64,000 nt of DNA from Kribbella sp. VKM Ac-2569 (GCF_004216905.1 NZ_SGXJ01000003.1:930001-994000), one strand, 5' to 3'. Shown: positions 42,689-52,463, numbered from the stretch's first letter. A program made the numbers and translations. Notes: generated by a model from the letters alone, not told the origin.

Positions 42689-42931
42689 CTACCGACTATG
42701 GTCTGGTTTCGTTGAGGCCCGCGCTGGCTTGTGAGGATCATCAGGATGGGTCGCTGTTGCGGCCGAGCGGTGCAGTTGCGCCTTTTGCTGCATCGTGCGG
42801 AGACGCCGCAGCCGCTGCCCAAGGTCAGCGGACACCTCACCTGGGTGAGTACCTCCCTCGATCCGCGCGGACACCGCGCGGCGTAGTTCCTGCAGGAACA
42901 GGCTTCGTAGATGCTCGCTGGGATCGGACAT
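42689..42931 (-). CDS. Small protein at the 3' end of the CHAT operon
   Basis: 80 residues from ATG 42931 (MSDPSEHLRSLFLQELRRAV), helical, with a basic tail. It starts 14 bases after the stop of the CHAT-like gene and is transcribed the same way. Not identified. It may be the terminal operon gene. Confidence 0.5.
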   Translation of the reverse strand: MSDPSEHLRSLFLQELRRAVSARIEGGTHPGEVSADLGQRLRRLRTMQQKAQLHRSAATATHPDDPHKPARASTKPDHSR

Positions 42932-42945
42932 GGCGGGTTCCGAGC

Positions 42946-45927
42946 TCAGCATCCACGGCAGGCCAGCGCGGCCCACAGGGCCGGACGGGTCAGGTCCACC
43001 GTTTCAACGGTTTTGACGTGGGCGCCGGTAAGAAGAGGAGCGAGGTCACGGTCGGGGTCGAGCATCCACCGGTGTACGGCGTTCACCGCCGACCCCGGCG
43101 GCAGGCGACGATCGACGAGCATCAAATGGGTCATGAACAGGGCGAGTTCGGCGTACGGCGCCGGGACCGGCCATTGCCAGCCGATGACGCTTGAGAAGCC
43201 CGCGTCGAGGAACGCGTCAGCGATCGATACGAACCCTCCGGGGTCTGGTTTCGCGAGAACGACCAGCCCCTTACCGTGCACGTCGCTGTCGCGCACATCG
43301 AGCACGTCCCCACCGGCCAGGAGGAGGGCCGGCACCCCGCCCGTTCGTAGCCCGCACGCCAAGTGCGTCACTGATGCGTCCGGCAGGCTGCTCAGGACAT
43401 CGTCCCTCGTCCCCGCCGCATGCACGAGCTCGATGGCGCGACCCATGCAGGTCGAGCGCGGATAGAACAAGCGCCGGAGGACCATCACATCTGCCATCTC
43501 CGAGTCCCGATCACCGCGCGGGTTGACCACGAACAGCGGAGCGTCATTCATCGGAACAGGCGGTCGACTGGCCAGGTCGACCACGCGTGTCCCGGACGAC
43601 ACGTAGGTGACGCTCATGTCCTGGGCAAGGCGACGGCCTGCGCCGGTGCGTACGGCGGGCATGGCGAGCCGGTTGAGCTCGCCGGTGGCGACGACGAGGA
43701 GGCTGCCCGCGTTCCACCGCCCCATGATCGCCGACCAGCCGGGGTCGTCCAACAGCAGCGGATCGTTCACCGGAAGGTTCGCGATCACATCGAGGCGGTC
43801 GGTCGCCGGGTCCAGGCACAACACGCCGACGGCCCGGCCCGCGTCATCGGTCGGGTGCAAATAGAGGAGAGCGACGGCCCCGGTACGCCGGACCGCGGTG
43901 GCCACGTCCGTGTGCGGCGGCACCTCTATGGGCGGTGAGTCCTCGGATTCCATACGGAGAATGACGCCGACAACATCCTCGGCGAGATCGACCGGTCGGC
44001 CGGATGCCAGTGCGGCAACTTCGAGTGCGGTGAACGCTTCTGCACTGTACCCCTCCCCCAGCATCTGCCCGGCGAACCGAGCTGCGCTCACATTGTCCTG
44101 GCCGCCACCGCCCAGCGCCTTCACCCCGGCATCACGACTCAGGTCTGAGTCTCCGGGCGCGCCCCGTCGGCGATACGCCGTGGCCAACCGCCACCATGAT
44201 CGGGTGCGCAGCCCCGTGCACGCATCGTCGAGATCTCGAGTCGCGGCGGACAGCAGGCGAATGGCGACGTCGAGGTTTCGCCGCTCCGCGGTCAGCTCGA
44301 GGTAGCTCGCGCCGACCACCGCGGCGAACCGCGCCTCCAGAACATCGCCGGTGAATCCGTCGACAGCATCGCGAAGCATCTCAGGCTCATCGTGGACCAG
44401 CGCATCGAGAAGCCTGGTGAGTCCCGTAGGCGCCGATCCGACCAATGCGCGGACAGCGTCGCGATCAAGCGCATGAACAGCCGCTGCGAGTCGAACCTGC
44501 TGGACCGCGGTCGCGAGTGCGGCGTACGCGAAATGATCGCTCGACACGGTGGCGACGGCAGCCTCAAGCAGGGCTGGATCACCAGCAATACCTGTGGCCA
44601 CCACGCGACACAGCTCGCTGACTGCGGCCACCGGTGCTGGGCGCGTCGACACCTTGGCCGCGTAGGCCTCGAACTGACCGGTGATCGCCGCAGCCAATGG
44701 CCATGCCTCGTCCAGCATGCCGCCGAGCGCCTCGACGACAGCGGCGGCAGCCGGATGGTCGGGCGGGATCAGGTCGGTCGCAGCGAGGAGATGCCCCGCG
44801 GCGGCGAGACTCATGCCTGCGTCGTCCTCAATGCCCCATCCGCTGCCGTCCCGCCGGTCCCGCAGGCACAACCCAACCGCTGACAGCAGGCGATCCAGCC
44901 CCGATTCGACGGGGTCATCGTCGCCGGCCGCAACCGCGTTCAGTGCCGCGCCGATGAACGCGTCCAGTTCTGCGGCTCCAAGCTGCTCCGGCCCCGCTTG
45001 GAGCAGCGCCGATGTCTGCTCCCAGACAGGCTGTCCGGAGGCGCCGGACAAGGTTGCCAACCGACTGCGCGCGGCCCACCGGGCGGCGTCCGGTTCGGTG
45101 GCCGCAGCCGGGGCAGCCGCGGGACGACGCGGCGCTGGGGCCTGCGTCGATGGAGCGGAGCCCTGCAGGTCGAGAACGGGATAGTCGAGCGGGCCGACGT
45201 TACTGAAGTCGATAGCGGATGAGAGCGGCGGGGGCATTCCGCTGACGCCCGGCGTCGCAAACAGGGTGCTGCCCTGCTGGAGCTGTTGCACCGCCGCCAT
45301 CGCGCTCATGACCTTGGTCATGTCGAACCCGGCCAGATTGCCGCTGAACAGGGGCAGAACTGCTTCCGCAAGCGTGAGCATCGCCTGGATCAGCCTCGCG
45401 ATGTCGGCGTTGAACGTCGGGCGGGCGAGAACCTCGCGGAAGCACTCGATCGCTTTGTCCGCATCGGCCTTCGCGGTCACGGATGCACCACCCGTGAAGC
45501 CGCCGCGCGCCGCCGCAGGGTTGAGCGCCTCCATAGCTCGGTTCAGGTGCAGTTGGCCGAGGGCCACGCGCGCCGTGATGATCTCCATCGACGAGAAGCC
45601 CGGGTAGCTGAGCGCCTCGCCGAGTACAGCGATACCGGTTTCTGCGTCCTGCGCGGAACCTCCGTGCGTGCCGTAGCGAGCAAAGAGCAGCCAGCCTAGG
45701 AGCCTGGCGAGATGCCCGCGGGCCTGGTCGCCGGGGCTGGCCAGGTCATGGGCCTCGTCGATCGCCGCGATTGCGTCGGACAGATCGCCAAGCGCCCCTG
45801 GGGTGCCCGGGCCGGTACGCACGTACCGTTTGCCGAGCTCCTGCCCCAGGAGTAGCAGCTTGGGCAGCCGCGCCGGACCTTCCAGCTGCGAGAGGTCCTC
45901 CCGAAGCTTCGCGATGGTTACGTCCAT
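42946..45927 (-). CDS. CHAT-like protein lacking catalytic residues (pseudo-CHAT)
   Basis: 993 residues from ATG 45927, with AAGGTGG ten to fifteen bases upstream. The N-terminal half is TPR-like (LGQLHLNRAMEALNPAA, FREVLARPTFNADIARLIQA). The C-terminal 300 residues align with CHAT proteases. Where an active CHAT has HFATHGD, this has THLACGLRTGG, losing the catalytic His. Where an active one has LAGCHTG, this has VVLAKPDPGG, losing the Cys. Surrounding strands are kept (VIGWQWPVPAPYAELALFM). It is 23 bases downstream of the active CHAT gene, so the two are very probably co-expressed. A pseudo-protease partner, like an allosteric or substrate-like subunit, is the simplest reading. Confidence 0.85.
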   Translation of the reverse strand: MDVTIAKLREDLSQLEGPARLPKLLLLGQELGKRYVRTGPGTPGALGDLSDAIAAIDEAHDLASPGDQARGHLARLLGWLLFARYGTHGGSAQDAETGIAVLGEALSYPGFSSMEIITARVALGQLHLNRAMEALNPAAARGGFTGGASVTAKADADKAIECFREVLARPTFNADIARLIQAMLTLAEAVLPLFSGNLAGFDMTKVMSAMAAVQQLQQGSTLFATPGVSGMPPPLSSAIDFSNVGPLDYPVLDLQGSAPSTQAPAPRRPAAAPAAATEPDAARWAARSRLATLSGASGQPVWEQTSALLQAGPEQLGAAELDAFIGAALNAVAAGDDDPVESGLDRLLSAVGLCLRDRRDGSGWGIEDDAGMSLAAAGHLLAATDLIPPDHPAAAAVVEALGGMLDEAWPLAAAITGQFEAYAAKVSTRPAPVAAVSELCRVVATGIAGDPALLEAAVATVSSDHFAYAALATAVQQVRLAAAVHALDRDAVRALVGSAPTGLTRLLDALVHDEPEMLRDAVDGFTGDVLEARFAAVVGASYLELTAERRNLDVAIRLLSAATRDLDDACTGLRTRSWWRLATAYRRRGAPGDSDLSRDAGVKALGGGGQDNVSAARFAGQMLGEGYSAEAFTALEVAALASGRPVDLAEDVVGVILRMESEDSPPIEVPPHTDVATAVRRTGAVALLYLHPTDDAGRAVGVLCLDPATDRLDVIANLPVNDPLLLDDPGWSAIMGRWNAGSLLVVATGELNRLAMPAVRTGAGRRLAQDMSVTYVSSGTRVVDLASRPPVPMNDAPLFVVNPRGDRDSEMADVMVLRRLFYPRSTCMGRAIELVHAAGTRDDVLSSLPDASVTHLACGLRTGGVPALLLAGGDVLDVRDSDVHGKGLVVLAKPDPGGFVSIADAFLDAGFSSVIGWQWPVPAPYAELALFMTHLMLVDRRLPPGSAVNAVHRWMLDPDRDLAPLLTGAHVKTVETVDLTRPALWAALACRGC

Positions 45928-45950
45928 AGCATTGCCACCTTCCCGGTTGG

Positions 45951-48407
45951 TCACTGTCCCCAGTGGACGAATCCGGCCCACGAAGTGATGCGGGCGGGAT
46001 CGGCGTCCGCGAGCATGCGGCGCAGCGGTGCGGGCATATCCCTGGGCGGCTTTCGGGCGTCATCCAGCATCCACAGCTGCGCTAGGCGGAGCGCGTCCCC
46101 TGGTGGTCGGCGCTCGGTGCTCAAGAAGTGGTGGAACATGTACATGAGCAGTGAGGTGTCTTGATCCGGGATGCTCCACTGGGTCGACAGCACCGTGCGG
46201 GCGCCGGAGGCGAGAAACAGCGTGCCTAGGCTGTACGCCTCGTCATAGCCGTGAATCGACTGGCCGGTATGGCAGCCGGCGAGCACCACGAGTCCGATGG
46301 GGTGTCGATCGGCATCCAGAGTGCGGATCAGCTCCTCGGCCGTGAGATCCCCGCCGGCGAGCAGCAGGCGCGACGACGCGCGGGCCGGATCGGTCGTCAT
46401 GTCTCCGTGGGTCGCGAAGTGGAGCATCGTTCCCGCGTGTGAGCCGTCGGCCCGCAGCCAGTTCCGGACCTCGTCGGGTGTGCCGGCGCCCGAGCCGCTG
46501 ACGGTGCCGTCCGGCCTGCGGCCGACGTAGGTTGCGCCAGGATAGAAAGTCCGATGGATCGCGTACGCCTCGAGGCGCGCCGACAGTAGGTCTGACGTCG
46601 GCTTGCCTGTGACCGGGTCCGCCACGATCAGCCCGGTCGCCGTCTGCCGCACAGGCCCAGCCGCCGCCGAGGCGCACAGCATCCGAGCCGACGCGGCCTG
46701 CGACACGGCGGCGAGCTCTACCAGATAGGTACCGTCGGGTCGCCGTGCCGCCTGCCAAGGGACTCGGGCCAGGTCGCCCATCGGAATGAGTACGAGACGT
46801 GGCGTCCGGTCCGAGGCATGCTCGAGGTACGGCTTGACGATCGGGCCGATGGCCGCCTTCCAGGCCCAGCCGCACAGCGCCTCGAGGCTCTCCACGAAAT
46901 CAGTCAGCTCGACGGTCTCGAAGTCACGGCTGTTACGGAGACGGGCTGCATCCCGGCCGGCCGCGGCGGCGAGATACCGCTCGATCTCCATTCCGTCATC
47001 GATCACGAGGTTGGGCAGCGCGAGGTAGCGTGGCGTCCCCTCGGCTGGAGCGATCACCGCCCAGCCCGGCATCGCTGCGGTGGCGGGCACCAGGTAAACC
47101 AGCGCGTCGGCGCCGAGACGGCCCAGCGCTTCCTGGATCTCTTCGAGGGTCGGTGGATCGAGCAAGTCGGTTTCGCGGGACAGGACCTCGATGACGTCGT
47201 CCCGCAGCCAAGCCGACGGCTGCTCCTCCGACCGCCATCTGTCCGCCAGCCCACGCTCGCCGGCCTGGGTCAGACGAGTGCAAGGATCGCGCAGCTCGGT
47301 CGCCGCGAACAGCAGCAGGCCCCGGCCTGCATCCAGCGCGCGTAGCGCGCCCTCGGGTTCATGGTCGACGAGGCGCCGACCAGCTTCATCCACTGCATCT
47401 TGAGCCGCTTTCCGTGCGGTCGTGCGGGCGCTCCCCGGGTCGGGCTGCAGCAATACCTGCCAAGCGTGACCACGGAGCGCGTCCAGCCCAGCGGGACTCG
47501 ACGACGAGCTTTCCCCGCGTCGCCGACGGAACTGGGACAACAGCTCGGTAACCATGCTCCACTGCGGATCGGCTGGCCCCCTGGCCAGTTTCCGAGCTTC
47601 TTCCAGTACCGCGATCGCTTCGTCGACGTCACCGAGTGATCCCGTGACCAGCGAGCGGTGGTAGAGGGCCAGCGCGAGGCCGGCGAGGTGCATAACGTGC
47701 TCCGGCTGATCGCTGGACAGCTTCACAGCCTCCCGCAGGTCAGCGATGCCCTCGTTGATCCGCCCGACGTCCTGTTCCTCGCCCCGGTTCAGTGCCGCGG
47801 TGCCGGCGGCCAGTAGGCCCATCGCACGTTCGGCATCGGTGGCGCTCGGACGGTCCGCGATCTTTCGCGCCGCTTCGGGCCGGCGGTCGTGGGCGGTCTC
47901 GTCGCGGTCCGGCATGCTGTCGTCCAACGACCCCATCAGCTCTGACACGAGCGCGATATGCGCCGTCAGTTGCTGCCCGAGAGCAGAGTTCGGAAGCCCC
48001 TCGGACCGTTTCAAGATCTCGGCGAACCGAGCGCGCGTGGCCGGCAGATCGCCGCCATGCTGGAACGACTGCACGGCGTCCAGGTAGTCCGGCATCAATT
48101 CCATGAGCGGGTTGGCCTGTTCGCCGGCCATCTGACTGAGGTTTTCGAACATCCGGCGTAGCCCATCCACGTCGACTGGTCCGGGTGCGGTGGTCATCTT
48201 CAGGACTGCGCGCGTGGCCTCCACCAGAGCCTCGACCTGTCGGTCCCCCGCGAACGCCACCGCCAGCCGGTCCACCTCATCCAGGGCCGTGCGCGGGTCG
48301 ACCAGCTCGCGACTCTCAGCCGCCTTCTGCAGTTCCAACAAGCGGGCGACAGCTTCCGCCCTCGTCCAGGTCAGGTGCGCCGACTCGTCGTCGTTCGGTC
48401 CGTCCAT
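45951..48407 (-). CDS. CHAT-domain cysteine protease, intact
   Basis: 818 residues from ATG 48407; AGGAGG nine bases upstream decides against GTG 48413. The N-terminal 600 residues are helical and TPR-like. The CHAT domain at the C-terminus keeps catalytic His (HFATHGD, about residue 667) and Cys (VVLAGCHTGQ, about residue 712), the typical strand TVLSTQWSIPDQDTS, and a final helix. CHAT proteases are caspase-related and, where tested, are switched on by partners such as Cas7-11 or cyclic nucleotides. It is preceded by the sigma-like gene 26 bases away and followed by the pseudo-CHAT. Confidence 0.9.
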   Translation of the reverse strand: MDGPNDDESAHLTWTRAEAVARLLELQKAAESRELVDPRTALDEVDRLAVAFAGDRQVEALVEATRAVLKMTTAPGPVDVDGLRRMFENLSQMAGEQANPLMELMPDYLDAVQSFQHGGDLPATRARFAEILKRSEGLPNSALGQQLTAHIALVSELMGSLDDSMPDRDETAHDRRPEAARKIADRPSATDAERAMGLLAAGTAALNRGEEQDVGRINEGIADLREAVKLSSDQPEHVMHLAGLALALYHRSLVTGSLGDVDEAIAVLEEARKLARGPADPQWSMVTELLSQFRRRRGESSSSSPAGLDALRGHAWQVLLQPDPGSARTTARKAAQDAVDEAGRRLVDHEPEGALRALDAGRGLLLFAATELRDPCTRLTQAGERGLADRWRSEEQPSAWLRDDVIEVLSRETDLLDPPTLEEIQEALGRLGADALVYLVPATAAMPGWAVIAPAEGTPRYLALPNLVIDDGMEIERYLAAAAGRDAARLRNSRDFETVELTDFVESLEALCGWAWKAAIGPIVKPYLEHASDRTPRLVLIPMGDLARVPWQAARRPDGTYLVELAAVSQAASARMLCASAAAGPVRQTATGLIVADPVTGKPTSDLLSARLEAYAIHRTFYPGATYVGRRPDGTVSGSGAGTPDEVRNWLRADGSHAGTMLHFATHGDMTTDPARASSRLLLAGGDLTAEELIRTLDADRHPIGLVVLAGCHTGQSIHGYDEAYSLGTLFLASGARTVLSTQWSIPDQDTSLLMYMFHHFLSTERRPPGDALRLAQLWMLDDARKPPRDMPAPLRRMLADADPARITSWAGFVHWGQ

Positions 48408-48433
48408 ACCCACTGACCTCCTTGGTCCGCCTC

Positions 48434-49462
48434 CTACTGTTCTGACGGACGGTCGAGGTCTGCGAGCAGGTCGAGGACCGCAGCGACGATCCGCTTGAGC
48501 TTGACAGGGTCGTCGATCAGCGCGGCCACCTGGTGGAGGCCACCCTCGTCGGCCGGCAACCTTTCAAGGTCGTGCGAGGCCTGCAGGCCGCCGAACACTG
48601 TGCCGAGTACATCGGTAATCACGACGGTGGCGTCCTCGCCACAGCCGATGCGCGTGATCATGACCTCGATGGAGACGTTCGCCAGCTCGTGCAGCACCGC
48701 CTCGTCGCGCTCGTCCGGATCCACCAACGACAGCGGCGTCGGCTCGGCGTGCGCGTCGGCTGAGCTGTGCGACGGGTACCAGACCTGCGCCTGCTTGCGA
48801 CCGAACGGGCGCTCGACGTACTTCTCGTACCAGGCACGCCGCCGACGCATAGCGGTCAGGACGACCTCGACCTCGTCGGCTACTACGGACTCGCCGGCGG
48901 TGTGATCCCCGGTCTGGCCGGCACGCCTTTCGGCAAAGGCATTCAGTGGCCACAGCGAGGACCCGGCCGCCGCATCGGTGCCGACCCATTCGAGGATCGC
49001 CTTGGCCAGATCGATCAGCCAGGTGTCCCGCCCGAGCGCGTTGGCGAGCCACCCCGGCACACGGGGGCGCTGTTGCGCGCCACGTTCGCCCCGGCGGCGG
49101 CGGTATCCGTCCACGGTGGCTCGGAGGAGTCGCGAGGTGAGCCAGCCCTCGATGTTCATGATCGGCTTGTCCGCGTAGGCGAACAGGTCGTCCAGGACCG
49201 CGTCGACGTCGTCGTGGAAGCGGTCCAGGCAGTCGGGCAGCATCCGCCGCACCGTGCTGGCGCACTCGTAGTGGCGACGATTCCGCTCCACCGGCTTGGT
49301 CACTCGCTCGTATACGAGCGGCCTGGCGATCTCGGCGGCTCCGGCGCGCAACCTGCGCCGTTCGTCGCGGGATCCGGCTCGGAATCGATTCACGAGCTCC
49401 CCTGCGCCGGCCAGTCGGCGGACCTCGTACGCGGCGGCGGATGGCTCCTCTGAATAGGGCAC
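48434..49462 (-). CDS. Sigma-region-2-like regulatory protein
   Basis: 342 residues from GTG 49462, with AAGGGAG six bases upstream. Residues 70-140 read like sigma-factor region 2: LDRFHDDVDAVLDDLFAYAD, KPIMNIEGWLTSRLLRATVD, GYRRRRGERG. The last 170 residues show no clear region 4 HTH, so it is not a normal ECF factor. It could be a sigma-like regulator or a CHAT substrate/adaptor. First gene after a terminator (49585) and probably leader of the CHAT pair. The sigma-like reading is an inference. Confidence 0.55.
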   Translation of the reverse strand: MPYSEEPSAAAYEVRRLAGAGELVNRFRAGSRDERRRLRAGAAEIARPLVYERVTKPVERNRRHYECASTVRRMLPDCLDRFHDDVDAVLDDLFAYADKPIMNIEGWLTSRLLRATVDGYRRRRGERGAQQRPRVPGWLANALGRDTWLIDLAKAILEWVGTDAAAGSSLWPLNAFAERRAGQTGDHTAGESVVADEVEVVLTAMRRRRAWYEKYVERPFGRKQAQVWYPSHSSADAHAEPTPLSLVDPDERDEAVLHELANVSIEVMITRIGCGEDATVVITDVLGTVFGGLQASHDLERLPADEGGLHQVAALIDDPVKLKRIVAAVLDLLADLDRPSEQ

Positions 49463-49557
49463 GTGCGCTCCCTTGCATCGACGTTTCACCGATCGTCGAT
49501 GGTGAGAAATGCGCGAAGAATGGCCTCAGGAACAGATACCGGGAAATACGTAGACGC

Positions 49558-49577
49558 CCGCAAAAAGGGGTTTGCGG
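49558..49577 (-). promoter_or_regulatory. Second hairpin upstream of the sigma-like gene
   Basis: CCGCAAA (49558-49564) pairs with TTTGCGG (49571-49577), and the loop AAGGGG ends in a T-rich run on the minus strand. It may strengthen the terminator at 49585. Confidence 0.4.
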
Positions 49578-49584
49578 AATACGT

Positions 49585-49616
49585 ACGGGCCGGGTCCTCA
49601 GCGGAACCCGGCCCGT
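49585..49616 (-). terminator. Strong hairpin after the 76-residue gene
   Basis: ACGGGCCGGGT (49585-49595) and ACCCGGCCCGT (49606-49616) pair perfectly over 11 bases around a ten-base loop, 13 bases after the stop at 49630. It separates the LuxR/caspase/peptide unit from the sigma/CHAT unit. Confidence 0.75.
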
Positions 49617-49629
49617 CTTCACCCGATCG

Positions 49630-49860
49630 TCAGGACATCTCGCTGGGCTTCGGTCCCTTGGTCAGGTCGAGGGCCGCGCTGGAGGTGGCCGCGCCATTGA
49701 GGAAGACCGTGACGACATGCCCAGCAGGGTCGTACAGCTGGAGCTCGACGGTCGTGCGGTTGGTCATCGCCTCACGGACCAGACGGGCGATGCCGTCCGC
49801 GTCCGCGTCGGCGATGCCCCACTCCTGCTGTCCGATGACGAGCTTCTTGCTGATATTCAT
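49630..49860 (-). CDS. 76-residue protein between caspase and CHAT units
   Basis: Starts MNISKKLVIGQQEWGIADAD at ATG 49860 with AAAGGTAG about ten bases upstream. Compact alpha/beta composition: GIARLVREAMTNRTTVELQL, then YDPAGHVVTVFLNGAATSSA and a polar tail. There is no TM segment and no family recognised. It follows the caspase gene by 61 bases and precedes the terminator. Candidate caspase substrate, inhibitor or adaptor; position is the only evidence. Confidence 0.6.
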   Translation of the reverse strand: MNISKKLVIGQQEWGIADADADGIARLVREAMTNRTTVELQLYDPAGHVVTVFLNGAATSSAALDLTKGPKPSEMS

Positions 49861-49921
49861 GCTGTTGCTACCTTTCGGTGATGCTCGCGAGGCGAGCGTT
49901 TCTTGAGGTTCGGGCGGTTTC

Positions 49922-52438
49922 TCAGGCCACCACCTCGACCGAGAACGTGAACGAGAAGTCCTGCGGGTGCCGCACGTGCCGCCCGATCCCGAACTGCTCC
50001 TGTGCAAGCAGCGAGGTTCGGTACAGCCCGATGCTCTGGCCGACTGCGTCGGACAGGAGCTCGTATGCCGTGTTCACCAACACGGCGCCGGCGCTCACCG
50101 CCGCCACCGCAACGGCGGCCTGCGGCGCGACCAGCGCAAGCCCGGCCAGCTGAGTACCTGCGGCCTGCAGCGCGGGACTGCTGAGCTTCTCCGCCAGGAG
50201 GTCACTGAGCGCCAGACTGCCCGTGGCGTCACGGGAAACCCAGACAGCGATGTCGAGGAACTCCACGGCAGGTCCGTGATAGATCAGCAGATTGTCGAGC
50301 GGCAGCCGCTCACCGTCGCGGATATTGCTGAACCGTGTGGTCGCCGCCCGGTACACCGGCTGGTCGCCGGCGCCACCGGTCAGTACCACCGCGTCTACCC
50401 TGACGTCGGCGCTGAGCAGCGCCCGGTTGCGATGGACGATCAGTTCGGCGATCCGGACGGCGACCTTGCCCGGCATCAGGCCGCGCGGGGAGAGCAGACG
50501 TACCGGCTGCCGCGGGCGGTCGTCGATCAGGAAGCTCGCCCGTTCTGGTGTGGGCGGCGGCGTTGGGCTCACCGTGAAGTCGATCGGCTCAACCGAGTAG
50601 CGGACCGACCTGGCGGGAGCGTCGCCGACCTCCCGGGTGGCGCCGGTGCCGATCTGGCTCAGCAGGCGCTCGAGCTTGGGTGCGTCCTCGCGGCGACTGG
50701 ACGCAGTGCGTACGCCATGGTTCTTCAGGGCCCCGACATCGACCGGCCCGTCGCTGATCAGGGCGATGACTGTCTCCGGCCGCGCGACTGTCATCTCGAC
50801 GCCTTCCGGCCAGGTCATCCCGACACCAACGAGCCTTCGCAGGTCGTCGTTCCAGCCGTACGTATATGACGCCCCTGGAGCGAGCCGGACGCCGCCGGGG
50901 TCGGCCGCGGTGAGGATCGAGATCCGGGACGCGATCCCAATGTCGATCAGCGACACGAACATCGCCCGTTCGCCGGCGTTCCGCAGCCGGAAGAAGACGC
51001 GCTCTGTCTCGTGCGCGAAGAGCAACGCTCCTGCTAAGGGAAGCAGCTCCTCCTGGCCGTCGTGCACTCGGCCCCATTCGATCTGGATGCCGTGCTCCAG
51101 CGGCATCGCAGGATCGCCCGCCAAGCGGCGCAGCGCCGCAGCCTGAGCGATTCGCTGCAAGTTGGCCATGATCGAGCTGATCCCGAGCGGCGTCGGCGGG
51201 TACGGCGGATGGAGCGGCGATCCGTTGTCCTGGACAACCAATTCGCCCTGCGCGTCGACCGCGACTTCTATCGAAGACTTCCCGTCAGTGTCCGGGCCGG
51301 CCGGCCGCAGCAACGGCCGCAGCAACATCGCCTTGACCAGATCCGCGGTCACTGGATGATCCTGAGGCAGTCGCACTGGCAGAGCAGGCGCGGCGGCGTG
51401 AGTGCGGTGTGCACGGGCATCTGGCGGCAGGGGTTCACCGGCCTTCTGGAGTCGCAGTTGCGCAAGCGCGGCCGTCGGCAGTACTCGGTCCACCGTCGCG
51501 GCCCCGATCGCCGGCCCGTCCTCCGGTCCGGTAGCAGCCGCCGGCATGATGGCGAACTCATCGCCGACCTCGACGCCCAGCAGCGGCGCGCCGAGCAGCT
51601 GGATCCGGTGCGGTCCGTCCGTCACCACCGGCAGGGTGTCGAGTGGCTCCAGATCGGTTGTCTCGAACGGCTGGCGTTCAGACGGGCCTTCCGCCTCCGG
51701 CCGTTGGGTGGACGCCAGGTCCTGCACGTCCCGACGGACCGCGTCGATGAGCGTGGACCAGTTGACGCGCAGCCCCTGCGCCTCGCGGAGGGCCCTGGAC
51801 AATGCGTCGGTCAGGAGCCCCATCCCCACTCCGTCGCGGTTGACGCCTTCGAAGGCAGACTCCGACGGCGAGCAGGCGACCACCCGCACGGCTTGCGGAT
51901 TGCTGATCATGTGCCGCTCGTGCACCTGTAGACCGTCCTCAACGAGCCTGTCCAGACGCCGCTCGACGATCTCGTACGTCGGCTTCCAGACCGCGCGCAG
52001 GAGCGACTTGACCCGCAGATCAGGGTCGCGCGACATGTGCGCGGCGTGGCAGCAGTCGAGGACGACGGTGGCGTTGGCCGTGCGCTTGGTGAGCCGGGCG
52101 AGCAGAACCGACAGCTCGATACCGGTGATGCCGCGGAAGTCGTCGTCGTCGGAGTCGGCGTAGTCGTCCGGCACGATGAACTGCAGGTCCGGGCCCTCCG
52201 GCGTCTGCAGGCGGCCGCCATGGCCGCTGTAGTAGACGACGACGGCGTCGTCTTGATGGGTGTCCACGATGAGCTTCTCGTACGCGTCGAGCACTGCCGC
52301 CTGGGTGGCGTGCGGTGTCACCAAGCGTTCGATCTGGAAGCCACGCGGTTCGAGGGCACCCGCCATCGCCTCGACGTCGTTGAGCACACCGGTCAGGTTG
52401 TTGGTCTGCGCACCGATAAGAAGAGCTTTTCGCGTCAT
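49922..52438 (-). CDS. Caspase-like protein with DUF4384-like and long C-terminal region
   Basis: 838 residues from ATG 52438 (MTRKALLIGAQTNNLTGVLN), where caspases begin; the frame is open upstream but overlaps the regulator gene. The catalytic dyad is His73 (VVYYSGHGGRL) and Cys130 (VVLDCCHAAHM). An acidic loop (YADSDDDDFRGI) lies between them. The middle carries a DUF4384-like segment (VFFRLRNAGERAMFVSLIDI) typical of caspase-family proteins, and the last 250 residues end in a hydrophobic helical stretch. DUF4384-type proteins are usually stress or membrane associated. Downstream of the LuxR/STAND gene by 25 bases; probably under its control. Confidence 0.85.
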   Translation of the reverse strand: MTRKALLIGAQTNNLTGVLNDVEAMAGALEPRGFQIERLVTPHATQAAVLDAYEKLIVDTHQDDAVVVYYSGHGGRLQTPEGPDLQFIVPDDYADSDDDDFRGITGIELSVLLARLTKRTANATVVLDCCHAAHMSRDPDLRVKSLLRAVWKPTYEIVERRLDRLVEDGLQVHERHMISNPQAVRVVACSPSESAFEGVNRDGVGMGLLTDALSRALREAQGLRVNWSTLIDAVRRDVQDLASTQRPEAEGPSERQPFETTDLEPLDTLPVVTDGPHRIQLLGAPLLGVEVGDEFAIMPAAATGPEDGPAIGAATVDRVLPTAALAQLRLQKAGEPLPPDARAHRTHAAAPALPVRLPQDHPVTADLVKAMLLRPLLRPAGPDTDGKSSIEVAVDAQGELVVQDNGSPLHPPYPPTPLGISSIMANLQRIAQAAALRRLAGDPAMPLEHGIQIEWGRVHDGQEELLPLAGALLFAHETERVFFRLRNAGERAMFVSLIDIGIASRISILTAADPGGVRLAPGASYTYGWNDDLRRLVGVGMTWPEGVEMTVARPETVIALISDGPVDVGALKNHGVRTASSRREDAPKLERLLSQIGTGATREVGDAPARSVRYSVEPIDFTVSPTPPPTPERASFLIDDRPRQPVRLLSPRGLMPGKVAVRIAELIVHRNRALLSADVRVDAVVLTGGAGDQPVYRAATTRFSNIRDGERLPLDNLLIYHGPAVEFLDIAVWVSRDATGSLALSDLLAEKLSSPALQAAGTQLAGLALVAPQAAVAVAAVSAGAVLVNTAYELLSDAVGQSIGLYRTSLLAQEQFGIGRHVRHPQDFSFTFSVEVVA

Positions 52439-52463
52439 GCCCGTCTCTGACGGACAGTGCAGG

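Noticed and set aside
42676..43194. 172-codon plus-strand frame
   Set aside because: Antisense to the CHAT-like gene and its small neighbour, without a recognisable product.
42946..45927. Calling the second CHAT protein an active protease
   Set aside because: Neither the catalytic His nor the Cys is present.
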